Below, one piece after another: positions 12,025 through 24,900 of a stretch of DNA of 64,000 bases; the stretch's first letter is position 1, and every line of letters begins with the position of its first letter. Source of the stretch: Ulva prolifera (taxonomy: Eukaryota > Chlorophyta > Ulvophyceae > Ulvales > Ulvaceae); the NCBI GenBank assembly GCA_023078555.1, contig CM041199.1, forward strand, positions 7,693,315-7,757,314, read 5' to 3'. The notes under the pieces are model-generated. The model did not search any database and had not been told where the DNA came from. It saw nothing but the letters and a program-made list of their open reading frames with translations. The translations under genes were made by a program, and so were the position numbers.

Positions 12025-12683
12025 CTCACGTGTGCCTGCCAGACACCACAGCTTGCAGAATGTCCACCCTTGTCAGGACACAGAGCGCTCCTAACTGTCG
12101 CGCCGAACGCAGACACTACATGAGATCGAGGCGGCTCGGCTCGCTGCGAGCCCTGCCGCAAAGGGACGCATTCGACTGGGTGGTGAGGTCTCAGAGTGCA
12201 TGCAACCAGGCGCATTGAGTGCAGCTTCTCACGTCACCAGCTCTCGGCACTGACGGCTTCGAGCCTGCTGACGCCGCCATCAATGAGCGCCTCCTCAGCC
12301 GCGAGGCACACTATGCCGAGGGTGCGTCCCCACATCGCGTGTATGGACTGCTGTGCTGTGGGTCTCTCTGAGTGCAGCGCTTCCTGCTGCAGCCCCGCCA
12401 CAACCTGGCTGAGCCATGCCGGCGCGGCAGTGCGATCCCCTCTCACAACAGGCAGCTGACTGCGCCACATCGATCGCGCCGTGAGCCGCCCGAGCCGCCT
12501 CCCGCAAGAATAACCAGCAAACATGCATTGCACCCCCGCCGACGGCGACGTCATGTGCGCCAGGCAGGCACACTGCGAGCCTTCACGCCACGTGCTCGGA
12601 GGCGCAAAGGCTGTCATTTCTGACTGTCATGCCTTTGTGAAGCCCGCTTGCTCGATCACACCCGTGGACACGTTGCCGGCGGC

Positions 12684-15600
12684 TCAGTCGATACGGTCCG
12701 TGCTGCGGATCTTCTGGCCCGCGAGGGGCCCCTGCTGCGTGACAAACACGACGACGACGGCGACGAGCAGGCCGCCGAGCATCGTCGCGTACGGCAGCCC
12801 CGCGCCGATGTTCTTCACGAGCTGGAAGCCGTACACGCCGTCCTTTGTGGCTACGAGGACGTCGGAGAGGCCGGCGCCGGAAAAGTCGCACTGCACGAGT
12901 GGCTGCAGCGGCGCGCCGGGCAGCTCGAAGGAGTCCGTCTGTTCGCCTTTCGCGTTGTACACCACCGCCGTGTGCACGCCTGCGCGCCAGTGTCCAATCG
13001 CGTGAGTGATTCCATGCATTACATATGCATTTGAAACAGGTGGGTGGCGGCGTGGAGCTGTTTGGGCTGTCACCACAGTCAGGTGCAGAAGGGACATGCA
13101 GCTGTACTTGATGACAGCACTGATCGTAGCCATGATGTGGCCAAGGAACACGCAAACGGCAAAGTATTGCTGTGATGGTCGTGCCTTGCAGGGGTGCTGG
13201 GGTGCTGTCGGGTTATGATGCTGACTGTGCACCTGGAGGGTGATGATGCTGATGTTTGGGGGGGGGGCATGGTGCACAGACTGAGCCATGCAATACACAC
13301 TCAGCGACCGCCGAACTGTGCACAGCCAGGCTGGATGCCAGCGCTCCCTCTTCAGAGGCCCCGCGGCATCTGTGATTTGATGACACAGTGGATTGCCAGG
13401 TAGAGCCGCAGGCGCCGCACAGCACACGCAGCACTCGGCGCGATCTGTGCTGTCGGCGCCCAGAATCACAGTTGAAGGGGGGGTTATACCTGCCGCGAGG
13501 ACTGCGGTTGGCTGCCCGTGCCGCCGCATCGGCAGCGGCTGCAGGGTCGGCGTGACCCGGTCCAGCAGCGGGTCTTCCGCCGCGTTGGCCCACGTCGCCT
13601 GCGTGCGCCGCTGCCAGCGCCGCGTGCCGACGTGGTCGTACATCGTGAGGTCCCCGAGGCTCGTCAGGAATACGAGGTGGCGGCGGTGCGAGCTCGCGCT
13701 CGGGGCGGCGTCCTCCATCGCGCCCGGCGCCGCCGGCAGCGCGACCGGCGCGGGGGCTTCCATCTGGAGGGTGCGGCCATCGCCCTTCGCGCCGGGGGCG
13801 CGGTTGTGCGCTGCAAAGAGCGTGCCGGCGATGGAGCGGGATGTCGGCGTGCAGATGGTACCGTTGAAGAGTGGGATCTTTGGAGGGTATCCGGAGAAGG
13901 TGTAGCCGGAGCAAGGGGAGAGGTAGCGGTGGAGGCGGTGGCCGGAGTGGCTATGGGTGGCGTCGGTGACGGCGATGGCGTGCTCGAGCACGCCGTCGCC
14001 GTTGATGTCGGCGTGGTGGCCGTACGCCGTCAGGGAGAGGGTGCAGATGGGGCGGCCTGCAGGGGTGGTGGGCTGCGTGATGGGGGGTGGTGCGTGAGCG
14101 AGCGGCGGCGAGGAAACATGCGGCCGCTGGGCGATTGGGTGGCAACACGGAGCGGGGGTAATCTAGGCATCGAGCCAAAGCAAGAAATGGCTCCGTAACA
14201 TGATGCTGTCAGGATGCCTGGCCGAAGGAATCCCATAGCGGGGCAGGTGAGGTGGCTACAGGGTCCCCACGTCCGCGCACACCGAGGTCGATCACACAGT
14301 CGCAGCAGACGTGGAGCGTGGCGCACCGTTGTACAGGTTCACGATTGACATGCCCTCCTGCGTGTGCGCGACGAGCGCGTTCGCCTGCTGCGCCATCTCC
14401 TCACGCAGCTCCGCTCGCAGCGCCGCCTTCCCCACATCTTTCCCCCTGTCGTCCTTCCCCTTGCCATCTTTACTCTTGGCGTCCTTCTTGTCCGGCACCT
14501 GCGGCGGGCGCGCCGAGCGGTGCTTCGCGAAGAAGGCCTCACGCAGCCGCGTGTCGCTCAGGCGGCTCCACGAGTGCGGCATGGTGCGCAGCACGGCCTC
14601 CCGGTACTCCCGGCACGACACCTCGCCGAAGCGCCGGCTCTCAAGCGACGTCGCGTCGAGGCGGTAGTTGTGCTGCGGGATGGTTTGCTGCAGGCGCGCA
14701 CACATGTGGACTTGTCAGCAGCTCGCCACATGCCGAATATGAAGGGGCGGAATACGAAGAGTCAGAAGATGAACGGTTCAGGTGCAGAACGTGGATGGGG
14801 GGCGGCCGCAGGATGTTAGAATCGCTGCTACCTGAGTGCGGGCACGTATGCATGCATGCATGCATGGCATGAGGAGGCGAGCACCTGCTCGAGGTCCTCC
14901 AGGTCTTTGCGGAAGTCCGTTCCGGCGTTGCGCCACCGCGGCTGCCCGCTCGCGCCCTCAAACGCGTACATCTGGAACTCCCGCGACAGCTGCAGCTGCT
15001 GCTCGTCCAGGTCGTGCGTCGGTGTCCCCTTCTCTGCATGCATGTACGCTCTATCACATGTGTGCCAATGCATGCGGCATACATGCATGGGCAGTGGACA
15101 GTGCACGTGCCGCTGCGGCGGCAGGGCAGCTGCAAAGCGGCAGCGGCACGTCTGTGGTAGCATGGACCCTCGGGCGATGAGGGTGCGGGGCGTGGCGGAC
15201 CAAGGCGGGGGGTGGGTGCGCACCGGAGTGGCTGTGCGCGGGGGTGGCCTCCTCGGTGCGCAGCTCCTCGTCGAGTACGTCGCCGTCGTCGTCGAGGGTG
15301 AGTGCCTGGCCCGTATGCATGCCGAGCGTGAGGGCGCCGCCGATGATGACCATGCCGCGGTCGGACTCCTTTGCCTTGTGGGGCGTGATATGAATCGCCA
15401 TCTGCATGCACACCCGCGTCTCAAGGCAATCCTGACGAATATGTATGTGCGCGTTTGGTCGCGCAGCGTGATCGTGCGGCAGAATGTTCTCAACGTAGCT
15501 CACACTGCGCTATGCTTGTCACTGGGAGGCTGGGGCAGCGAGGTACACCTGTGCAGCGCACAACGGGCTCCATCAGTTCCATGGGAGGAGCAAGCACTGG

Positions 15601-17373
15601 GCTGCTTGTGGACACAGAAGCCTGCCAGTGGGGCTGCTCCAACACAGATATGTACAGTGGTTCTGGTCAATGCGCAGCTACGATGCGGATGCAGAGTGTG
15701 CTGCGGTTGTCTTTGCTGCCCCGCCACAGGCGTGGCGCTCCCTCAACAGGTGGTGGGATAGCTTGTGCATCGTGTTGGCGTCGATTCCAGAGGGACGAGG
15801 TACTCACATGTAACACCAGACGCAACCTGCGGCCTGAAAAAGCACAAGGACATGTCAGCGTGCTTCTGGAACTGCCAGTGCCGGTGGCATACAGTTGCAT
15901 GTTGAAACTGGATTTGTGGAGCGTTCTCGCGGGTACTTCGGTTCGCGATACCTTCTATGCCGATAAGTACATCGACACTGCATTGAAGCATGTGACGTTT
16001 CGTAACACAGAAAAGGGCTGATTGTTGCCCTTGTCGGACACTGTCGGACACAGCAGGGGGCGCACCTGCTGAGTGGCAGCGTGGTGAGGCAACCGCCCAT
16101 GGATGCTGGTCTGCCACAAGACGTTTAAGTTGTGATCAAGGCATACGACAACCCAGCCAGCGGTCACAACGACCACCACCATCTTGCGCTTAACATGCAC
16201 AAAGTCTGTGGGAGGTGGGTCGAGGTAGCCTGCGGCCATTGCGAGCGGCCGCCGGTTGCCCAGCAGAACCGCCGGGATGTCGATGTGCTGATGCCCCTTC
16301 TGCTTCGCGTATGAGAACCCCGATTCGAAGCGGTTGGAGAGGGCTGGGGCGACGAGGTGGAGGTCGAGGTCATCTGATACAAGCAGAACTTCGTTTGCTC
16401 CATCTCCATTGAGGTCAGCCTGCACAATGATGTACGGTCTAGCCAGTGCTTACACCCAGAGGTCCTAAACCGGTCGGCCCGTCCACATTCACATGAACAT
16501 GTCTGAAGAAGAACCGGCTGGACCAAGGTATTGGCTGCTGTAGGGACAGGACGCTGGTCGTGAAGGGCACCGATGTCGAATGGCCTTGGTTCTGACAGAC
16601 ACCATTGCTGCGAGCAGGAGCTTGCCTTTCGGTGCTTCGCATTCGCACAGCAGAACTATGGCAAGACAGGCGTCGACAAAGCATACAGGGACATGAACGA
16701 GTCGCTGCGTTTGTTTTCTGCGACGCCTGGACCACGAATGGTGCACAGGAAGCGTTGCATGGTGCAACATTCGAGCGTGTACTGCCACCAGACAATGTCA
16801 AAGTGACAATTACTGTCAGTGTGAGCTACAATCACTTCCAGAGATTTCCAGACTATGCTCGTGTCAGGGTTGATGTCTGACTTGGTCACGATACATTGAT
16901 CGCTGCCTGTCGCTGAGGACTGAGCCCAACGCAGTCAACATGATCCCATGGATGACTGCTCCACCGCACAGACACGTTGCGTGAAGTATTCAAGGCTGCC
17001 TAATCAGCGTGCAGTGCTTAATGCAAGAGCTTCAAGCAGCGGAGATTGGTCCATGCTGTAGTCGCGAAGTGGGATGAAACAACACAGTGCTCAGCAGCGA
17101 GACGACAGGCACCACCAGCGCAGTTGGCGCAGTCATAAAGACATCAAACTTATTCAGCAGTTATCTTGCGATGGGGCCAGCACACACTACACCAGCTGCC
17201 AAGAAGCGTACCACTACTGGAGGGGGTAGAGGGTAATGTGCAGATCCAAGGTCCTCTTTGTAGCTCAAGCTGTAAAAGAAGGCCTCCTTATACTCGTAAG
17301 CTCCTTCATGCTGCAGCGACCAGTAAATTGCAAATATAGAGAGAAGGACGACTCCGAAGTCACGACGATACAT
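12684..17373 (-). CDS. NERD1: FG-GAP repeat membrane protein, NERD1-like
   Basis: Seven exons (17373-17212, 16419-16066, 15401-15224, 15033-14885, 14687-14327, 14056-13490, 12979-12684) join in phase to 688 residues. The product aligns from end to end with my recollection of Arabidopsis At3g51050 (FG-GAP protein, NERD1; about 700 residues), which is Golgi-associated and linked to exocyst function and cell expansion; I recalled this and did not check it. Visible marks: an N-terminal membrane anchor (about 6-20, after MYRRD), ADLNGDG at 56-61 and ADINGDG at 417-423 (Ca-binding FG-GAP loops), VVVVVTAGWVVVCLDHNLN, IPQHNYRLD, CDFSGAGLSDVLV at 621-633, and a C-terminal membrane span at about 655-671. 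The start at 17373 gives the Arabidopsis-like N-terminus; an in-frame ATG at 17394 would add seven residues. The loop between exons 5 and 6 is shorter than in plants. It is convergent with the secreted-protein gene. Confidence 0.93.
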
Positions 17374-17394
17374 TTCGAACTCTACATCATCCAC

Positions 17395-18472
17395 ATGAAG
17401 CCCGAAGCACTTGACAGAGAAAGAAGCACATCACAGTTGCACAGCTGTAAATTTTACCGAGGAGAAGCTCCGGAGCTGCTGCACCGTTGCTCCGGCGCGG
17501 AATGTGGAAGGGCAGTGCGTGGCGAAGGGGCGACTGGAGATCGTGAGCAGAGCTCTGTGCACAGCCCTTTCCGGTAGGCCGACGGTATGGCATCGCATTT
17601 GGCGTTTCAAGGGACACAGCTGCTAAAAATCCAATTCTTTCGGCATCCGTGAAACGAACACCCAGGGCCTGCGCACACGTCGAGGAAGAGGAGACAGTTG
17701 CTTCCGTTCCATGCTGCTCTGTCACGTCGAAGGGACACCGACTGGGTGGCTGATAACGACCGGTCACACGGTGTGCTGTGGCAATTTTAAAATCCTGGAG
17801 AGGGTGTACAGATCTTTCGCAAGCCACCGCAATAGGGACTGTCATGCGAAGTGACATTGATGGGCCCAGGGGTACGACAGCATGATCAACTGAACACTCT
17901 ACTACAAATATACAGCACGGCAAACGTGTACCTACCTTTGAAGGCTTCAGAATGGTGCGATATTGACAAGATTTTCAATTAGGGCACCGGTGCTGACACA
18001 GCAACACGACCCAACATCAAACTTGCATGTGTTTCTGTGATGTCCATCAAAGAGAAAGCCATCATTGCTAGCGTCAACATTTGCAAAGCAAAAACGTGCG
18101 GGCATATCCCGGTGACTACATCTAGCAGCCTAGATCTGCGACATCCCTCTGCTGCGAAATCTGAAAAGAATTGTATACCATATCCTTTGACTCTGAATGC
18201 TCCAGATAGATGGCACCTCCACTACCAAATCACACTCTGTCACTGCTCCCGAAGTGTGCTTGCGGGACCATAGCCAGCTGACCCGTACATACCAACAGAC
18301 TGCAGCCGACGCAGACTCGTTTGCATCGGCAGCTGCATTGCTCGGCATAAGCACATTCACAGAAGTCTCGCCAACCAACGAGACAGTCAATACACGGAAG
18401 CCAGCAGTTCAGTTGTGGTGTCTCGTGTGAACAATCAGCACCACGCAACCAACACATAGGTCATGCTCGAGC
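17395..18472. other. Spacer between FG-GAP gene start and RanBP1 stop; one unassigned open frame
   Basis: A minus-strand frame of 178 codons (17387-17923) overlaps the proposed start region of the FG-GAP gene. It has no recognisable domain and may simply be an open 5' leader. The rest shows no gene. The spacer should contain the FG-GAP promoter and the RanBP1 3' UTR. Confidence 0.4.
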
Positions 18473-20066
18473 CTACTTCTCAGCAGCAGAGTCGCCCACT
18501 GTTGTCTCTGCTACCTTTGCTGCCAGCTCGTCTACAGCAGCCTCCGCTTCTGGATCTGCGGGCGCATCTGCAGGTACATCTGCTACAGGGGCGTCGGCGA
18601 GCAGTGGCGCGTTCTCATCCATGGATTTCTCGTACTGATCCTTGAATTCGTTCGCTTCTGCACAGGCGAATGAAGTGTCAGATTTTAGAGGTCCGGGCCC
18701 ACGCGTTGTGGATGAACAGGGCAGCACAAAGCAGAGAAGCATGTCACACACAGGCGCAGCTGAGCATCCTGGTATGCCAGTGCAGTCAGAGACAATCGAT
18801 GTGAGATCACTGGAGTGCTAGGTACCACTGTATGAACCAAACAGCTTCTGCATGAAAGAGGTACATGGGAGGCTGTTCACGCGTTCATGTCAATGTGCTG
18901 CAGGGCCAGGTACGTGAGCATACTTTCTGCAGTCCCGAAGCGGATCGCAAGCATTTCCATCTTCTGTTCCCCATCTGCAAAGTCAAGGGCAGACCAGACC
19001 CATGCCTTGTCGTTGCCTCCGTGAGTTGAAATCTTGGTACCAGGGACAACTGCAAACAGCTCCATTGCCATGTGAGAATCAGGTGCAATGAGGATCTACA
19101 CTGAGATGTCCATACTGGAAAGTGCTCGTGTCATCAGTTCTGCTGCTAGGCTGTCACGTCATATTGGCTCCAGTTTCAATCACAACGCAAAGATCGACTG
19201 CGCACTGATATGGTTGGATCGGATCTTCAGTGTCTTGTCTTGCCTCATGACGAACCGAATCTTTTGTGTTTGCTTGCTTTTCAAGAATTTAGCTTGCCCA
19301 ATTCCTCTTTCCTTCCACTCGTTCGAGTCTTTATCGAATCGATACATTTTGCACTTCCTGTACAACGGAGTGCCTGATCAGCCAGGACGTGTGTATGGCG
19401 CACATGAAACACGTGTATACATTCATCTGAGCAGTGGGGTGATAGGTGTGGTCTTGTCCCCCTTCAGTGTCTCCAGACCACATTCCCACCCCCTGTTGAC
19501 CCAGCTGCAACAGCATCTCGAGAGGACGACACCGGAAATCGCACAGAAAGCTTGAATGCGCACAGCTCGAGAATCAGATCTTCATTCTCTTCGCCGGTGG
19601 TCTTCTCGACCTCTTCTAGCTGAACCAAGGGTGCAAATTCAGCCTTGCACTCCTCCTCTTCGTGAGTTTCCTCACCGCCGGCATCATCTTTGCTTGGCGT
19701 TGCCGCTGCTCCTGAGAAAGCAGCAAATCCACCCCCACTGTTAATCCCTGCTCCGAAGATCGGCGCCTGCAACGTGCAAAGCTTCTAGTCAAGCCTGTGC
19801 GATGGAAAGTGTCGTGCGACGACGAGGGCAGGACGAGCGAGACAACATGCAGCAGGCATGCTAGATCATTGAATGATGCACAATCAAGCAAAGAATTGTC
19901 ATATGCCTATGACGCTGATATAGGCGGTCAAGCACGCACGCACACACGCTGCTTACGAGTGGCATGCTCCGCCACAGTGACACCGTCTGAAGCAGCGCAC
20001 CTGGTCCTTAGGAGCATCTGCAGCGGGAGCCGTTGCAGCTGCGGCATCTGTCTGTGGCTCAGTCAT
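18473..20066 (-). CDS. RANBP1: Ran-binding protein 1 (RanBD domain)
   Basis: Five exons (20066-20001, 19766-19564, 19357-19206, 19049-18924, 18657-18473) join in phase to 243 residues. Three donors read GTGCGC and one GTATGC. The Ran-binding domain spans about residues 66-188 and shows the family hallmarks in order: [42 protein letters not shown], the NH motif, [14 protein letters not shown] and [14 protein letters not shown]. RanBP1 binds Ran-GTP and helps RanGAP release Ran from export complexes, acting in the cytoplasm next to the pore. The N-terminus is Ala/Pro/Asp-rich with one FG ([12 protein letters not shown]). The C-terminus is Ala/Pro/acidic and low in complexity. Length suits the family. 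The start is the first ATG of a short exon beginning [10 protein letters not shown]. Confidence 0.94.
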
Positions 20067-20841
20067 CGTCCCGGTGATGGCAGGCTACGAAACGAACGGC
20101 AATGTCAATTGAACGTGAAAGAGACAAGTAGCTCTAAACCAACAAGGGGCCGAAGTACACTTGCGAACGTGACAATGAAAACCCATAAGAAAATTTGCGT
20201 GGGTGTAAATCGGTGTCTGCTGTTCACACGCTACGCCAATACTGAATAGTGGAGATGATGTGTTTGTTCGTCGCGAAGGTTCCGAAAGACTCTGACGCGT
20301 GCGTGTGGCACAGCAGCCGCATCAGGTCGTGCCTCGATGGGATACTTTTTTGCGAGGGCTCAGGCACCACTTCAATGCACTGTGGAGATTACCTCGATAG
20401 GACCTTGCATTGTCAACATAAAGTCTGACTGATCTGACCACCGAGCACGCCTGCAGTCACGCCTGGAAGTGCGTTCTGTTCACGCCCACGGGGCCGACTT
20501 CGGAGGAGGATACTGGCATCCATGACTGACTTAAAGTTCTTAGCATAGTGAAGTCTTGGACCGCGCGACAGAAGCCTGGGTTGATGCAGAACACAAACGC
20601 AACCTGGGAAACACCTACTGCGTGCAGCTACCACGGTCGTAGTTCAAGGACATCAGTCATTCCTTCTGGCTCCGTGAACTTCATTGATGCGTGATCCTGT
20701 TCACCGTGTATCGACGGATGCGCTTCATCCTTGCGCAAGCATGTCGGATGCCTTCCTGCAAAGATGTACAGCTTGGCATGCCAGGCGTGACACCTCCGGC
20801 CTTGCACGTAAATCAGCCTGTGACACCCTTCCAAAACCGGA
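20067..20841. other. Spacer upstream of RanBP1, no gene supported
   Basis: The stretch should contain the RanBP1 promoter and 5' UTR and the 3' UTR of the next minus-strand gene. Short open frames at 20413-20634 and 20628-20855 on the minus strand have no recognisable domain. Confidence 0.45.
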
Positions 20842-21419
20842 TTACAGTCTGTCATGCTCCTGCTGTTTCAACCTGGGCATCCTGCTAGCATCAAACAGCA
20901 GTCTCGAAGCCTGAAATGCGCCAAACAGGGGATGCACACAGCTCTGTCGTTGCAACACACAGCTCTGTTAGAATACACCACACAACACCACACATTGACT
21001 GCAAGGAGCTCAATCCCGCCCAGGGCGTGCCGTGATTAGTTGCTGTACACCCATGCCAGGTTGAGCCTTTGACAACCTGATACCTGCCTGTCCACTTCCA
21101 ATAATTCAGAGCTGGACTCACCTGAAGAACTGTTAACGACCCACATGACCCGGCAGGGACACCAAATATGTGTACGAGGCTGCCTTCTGCGCAAGAAGGG
21201 TCGAACGGCCAGTGGCACTGATTTGAACGACCTCCGCGCATAAACATCTTTGCCTTATTACTTGATCTTGTCTTGTCTACGACGAGGTTCACATCCTTCA
21301 GTTGAACATCGTCCATCACGAAAGAGTCGGAGCCTCCCATGAGGAGGGCACAGACATGTCTCGTTGACATCAAGATGGCACACACTGAATCCTCGGCGTC
21401 ACACACAAAGCTGTGCGCA
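20842..21419 (-). CDS. 3' end of an unidentified gene (two exons, 5' part unresolved)
   Basis: Exon 21419-21122 ends at a canonical GTGAGT donor and exon 20910-20842 begins after TTTCAG; the junction is phase 0 and the last exon is a tidy 22 codons plus stop. The long exon reads SFVCDAEDSVCAILM, then GGSDSFVMDDVQLKDVNLVV, and looks like folded protein rather than chance coding. It opens after a CAG acceptor at 21420-21422 and needs a phase-2 donor upstream, which I could not place; the frame at 21519-21713 (QEEDFSNMLIVVKREI) is a candidate. An in-frame ATG in the long exon (MGGSDSF) could be a shorter start. Family not recognised. Confidence 0.4.
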
Positions 21420-21911
21420 CTGCTGAGCTGAACGTTACAATGTGAGCTGCATTACTATCCGTGTGCCGGGTACAGCTCTACCAGATCTGAGGACATGCCA
21501 AGGCCAGGCGTTTGCGCCTCAGTCCCATACGATCTCTCGTTTCACAACTATCAGCATATTGCTAAAATCTTCCTCCTGGGTGACTATCTGTACAAGTCCG
21601 ACCACTGCATGACTGCAGGCCATCACCCGGGAAGTGGCAGGGTCTGGAAAGCACGCTACTTCAGGACACATGCGGCTTGCAGCTGCTGACGTCTGTTGAA
21701 TCAGCGCGCACACACCCTTGGGTGTGGCTTAGGAGCCGCATCGGTGACCACATCGATTGGGTTTCGCACACTCTCTTGCACCCCCTGCATCGTCCTAGGC
21801 CTACGAGCCATTGCCTACGGCTGCCGACATGCTCATGACACGTGGCGGTCGCGACAGCGGGGCTGCGATATCGACGCGGAACAACACCAAAGCAACTCGG
21901 CCACGAACCCG
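21420..21911. other. Spacer between unidentified gene and LRR copy A
   Basis: It contains a possible upstream exon on the minus strand (21519-21713) and otherwise nothing I can assign. The 3' UTR of copy A should lie here. Confidence 0.4.
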
Positions 21912-24900
21912 CTACCCAAGCGCTGGAAACTCGACGTCCGCCTCCGCTCCCGTGGGTGCCTCCCGGAACCGCACCCGCGCGCCGAGACGCAGAGGCAGCT
22001 CCTGCAGAGCCGGCCGCAGCCCCTCCCACAGCCCCCGCCGCATCGCCGCCCCCGCGTCCGGGCCGCCCGGCGACCGCATCGTCCGCGACACCACGACGTC
22101 CACATCCAGGCACTGCAGCTCCGGCAGCCGCAGCAGCTGTGGGCCGAAGGCCGCCGCTGCCGCGGGCTTGCTGATGGTGTCGAAGCCGTGGAGGAGGAGC
22201 GCGGTGAGGCTCGGCGAGAGGCGGAGGAGGCGGGGGGCGGAGCAGACGCGGGGGACGCCCTGGAGGCTGAGGGTGCGGAGGTGCGTGAGGCGGGAGAGGC
22301 ATGAGAGGTCGAGCGGCATGCCGGGGGGCTGCTGGGGGCTGCCCCCGCGGAGGACGGCGAGGTCGCGCAGGGTCGACATGCATGGCGCGTCCGCCAGCAC
22401 GAGGTCCTGCACAGCACGTAGCACTCATCACATGGGGCGGGTTGCTCACGCTCGTGCGCCGGAGCGTTCACCATAGCTGGTCGGATCAAGAGACACAGCA
22501 CATGTTCGTTCTCGCCTTGTCATCACAAGACTGGAGGGAAATCTAGAACTGCTTGTGGAGGGGGGAGTGCTCCTCAACAGATCATGTGGTGCACATGTGT
22601 ATAGGATCCAAGGGCCACCATGGCCTGCGTGCCAGAGCGTGCACCATAGCCGGTCGGATCAAGAGACACAGCACGTGTGAGCTCACGCCATATCACCGTG
22701 AAATTGAAGAAACGTCACTTTGAAGAGAAGCCACTATTGCTTGCAAGGGGTGCGTGCTCCTCCGAATATCATATGGTGCACATAAGTGCCTAGGGCGACC
22801 GTGGCCTGCGTGGCAGTGGCATGCAAGATCTCTTCACCGGAGGCGCAGATGCGGAGCCGCACGCATGCGCACCTGAATGGACAGGAACGCATGCTCTGAC
22901 AGGCGCAGCGTGTGCAGGCCAGGCCCGGACGCCCTCGGGCCCGCGTTGCAGAGCCGGCTCCCGGAATCCCCCGCCGGGGCCTCAAACGGCGCGACGGGGT
23001 CTTCCTGCGGTGCGGCGTTATAGTGCAGCATCTCCAGCGCGCACAGGGGGTGTGCCACCCCTGACGGCCGCGCGGTGACCCACCCGTAGCCACAGTCGCA
23101 CATTGTCCCCCACACCCGCCGGCCCGGCCACGGCCCCGAGAGCCCGAGGCCGCGGTGCGGCAGCACCTGGCACGCGCAGAACGCGGACCGCGGCGGGAGC
23201 TCCGGGACGCGCAGCACGCACAGCACGCGCAGCTGGTGCGGCACCTCGCCCGCGAGGATCCGCCGCATCAGGGTCAGGGTTTCCGCGCTGAGAGCGTGCG
23301 TCGCGAGGGTGAGCGTGCGGAGGCCGGCAGGGCCCCCACCGCTCAGCAGCCCCTGCTGCGGCGGCGGCAGCCCATGCACCGCCGGCCCCCACGCTCCCGA
23401 CACAAAGCGGTAGCGGAAGAAGTGCACGTGCGAGCTAGCGACCCCGGCCCGCGCGACGCGGTCACGCAGCAGGCTCGCGCCGCACCCGGGAAACGGATAG
23501 CCACAGCACAGCACGTCCTCCCCGGAGCTGTCGATGCTGCCATACACGTCGTCGGCGGTGTCAGGGTCCATGCGGCCCATGAACGTCGTGATGGGGGGGA
23601 TCGTGCGGGTGCGGGCCCGCGCTGGCGGGCTAGTGCACTGCGCCGCGACGCGCTGGTACACACTCAGAACCGCCGGCGCCGCCCCCGACACGTGGATGCG
23701 CTGCAGTGGCGTTGCAGCGTCAGACAGCCAGCGCGCTTCCACGTCCTTGGCCGGGGAGCTAGCGGGCAGGTGTGTGAGGAAGAGGGAGGTAAGAGAGGGC
23801 ATGTGGCGTAGGGCACGCGGGAGCGCGTTGAGGCGGAGGGAGGTGAGGGCGGTGAAGCTGCGAAGCAGGCGGTGCATGGGTTTTGCGTTGGGGTCGAGTA
23901 CGGCGTCGATGCTGAGGTGGCGCAGCCTGGCCGGGGAGAGGACCTCCAGAATGGCCTCAATCGTCCCACAGGTTGCGGCAGGGAGGGGGGATGGGCAGGC
24001 TGCGCCGGTGTAGGTGACGTTGCCGTGGGTGATGCAGAGGCGCGTCAGGGTGCTGAAGTGCGGGACGATGAACTCGAGTGGCTGCAGTGACGTGAGGCAT
24101 GGCGCGGGGATGTACAGGGCCTGGAGGGGGGGCCCCGCCGCGAGGAGGGGGCCTAGGCTGCGTGAGATGGTCTGGAGCGCTGCCGGGTTGTGCGCGGGGA
24201 CGCGGGGGGGTGAGAGGTCGAGCACGCCGGCAGTAGTCGAGAAGAAGTGGGCGAGGGCCTCGGCGGGGAAGGGGGGCGGCAGGAGCAGCGCCTCGCAGAG
24301 GGTGAGGTGGCGGGCGACGGCGGCAACTGCCGGAGGTTGCAGGTCCGGCAGCGAGGCGATCGCCGCGCGCAGGCGATTGCCAGGGGAGCGGGGGGCTGTG
24401 GGTGGGAAGATGACCTCTTCTGCGTTTGCGTCGATGTGATCATGCATGAGGTCCCGGCGGTGGGCGCGGCGCAGCACGACGGCGATGCGGGAGGCCGCGC
24501 GCTCCTCTGCTGCCGCATGCCGCATGAACTGCGACACCTGCATGCATGAGGACGTGTCCCATCTCATGCAGTCAATCGATGGCTCAACACGGCAGCGCAC
24601 GCTGCAATTGGTGCACCGTGGCGTAGCGCTGTTTACTGATCATGAACGGCATATGGGCAGGCGCACTCTTGCGTTCATGTGATCGCGTGACGCGGGCCCT
24701 ACCGCCGTTCGGTACTGTGCCAGTAACCCCATTCCTGGTCTCTCTCTGTGTACACTCTACAGTGCAACTGAACACGGCCAGGGGCCGGTGGCATTGCAGC
24801 ATGAACTCGGGTGTTAAAGGGAACGGCACGTGGTGCTGTGGGGCCCCCTGTAGCCACAATGTTCCGATGCATGTCGGCATGTCCGGTCGCCGGCATGTCT

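Larger units (their letters stand above)
10294..12683. other. Intergenic stretch, no gene supported
   Basis: This lies between the 3' end of the secreted-protein gene and the 3' end of the convergent FG-GAP gene. Open frames on both strands at 10494-11107 overlap each other, and a minus-strand frame lies at 12234-12617, but none has a recognisable domain or splice partner. A palindrome and a direct repeat near 11.95-12.02 kb are listed separately. Confidence 0.5.

Noticed and set aside
23103-24549. Long plus-strand frames opposite copy A (and likewise opposite B, C, D and G)
   Set aside because: GC-rich coding DNA leaves the opposite strand open. The products are Arg/Gly/Ala-rich without domains and vary between copies.
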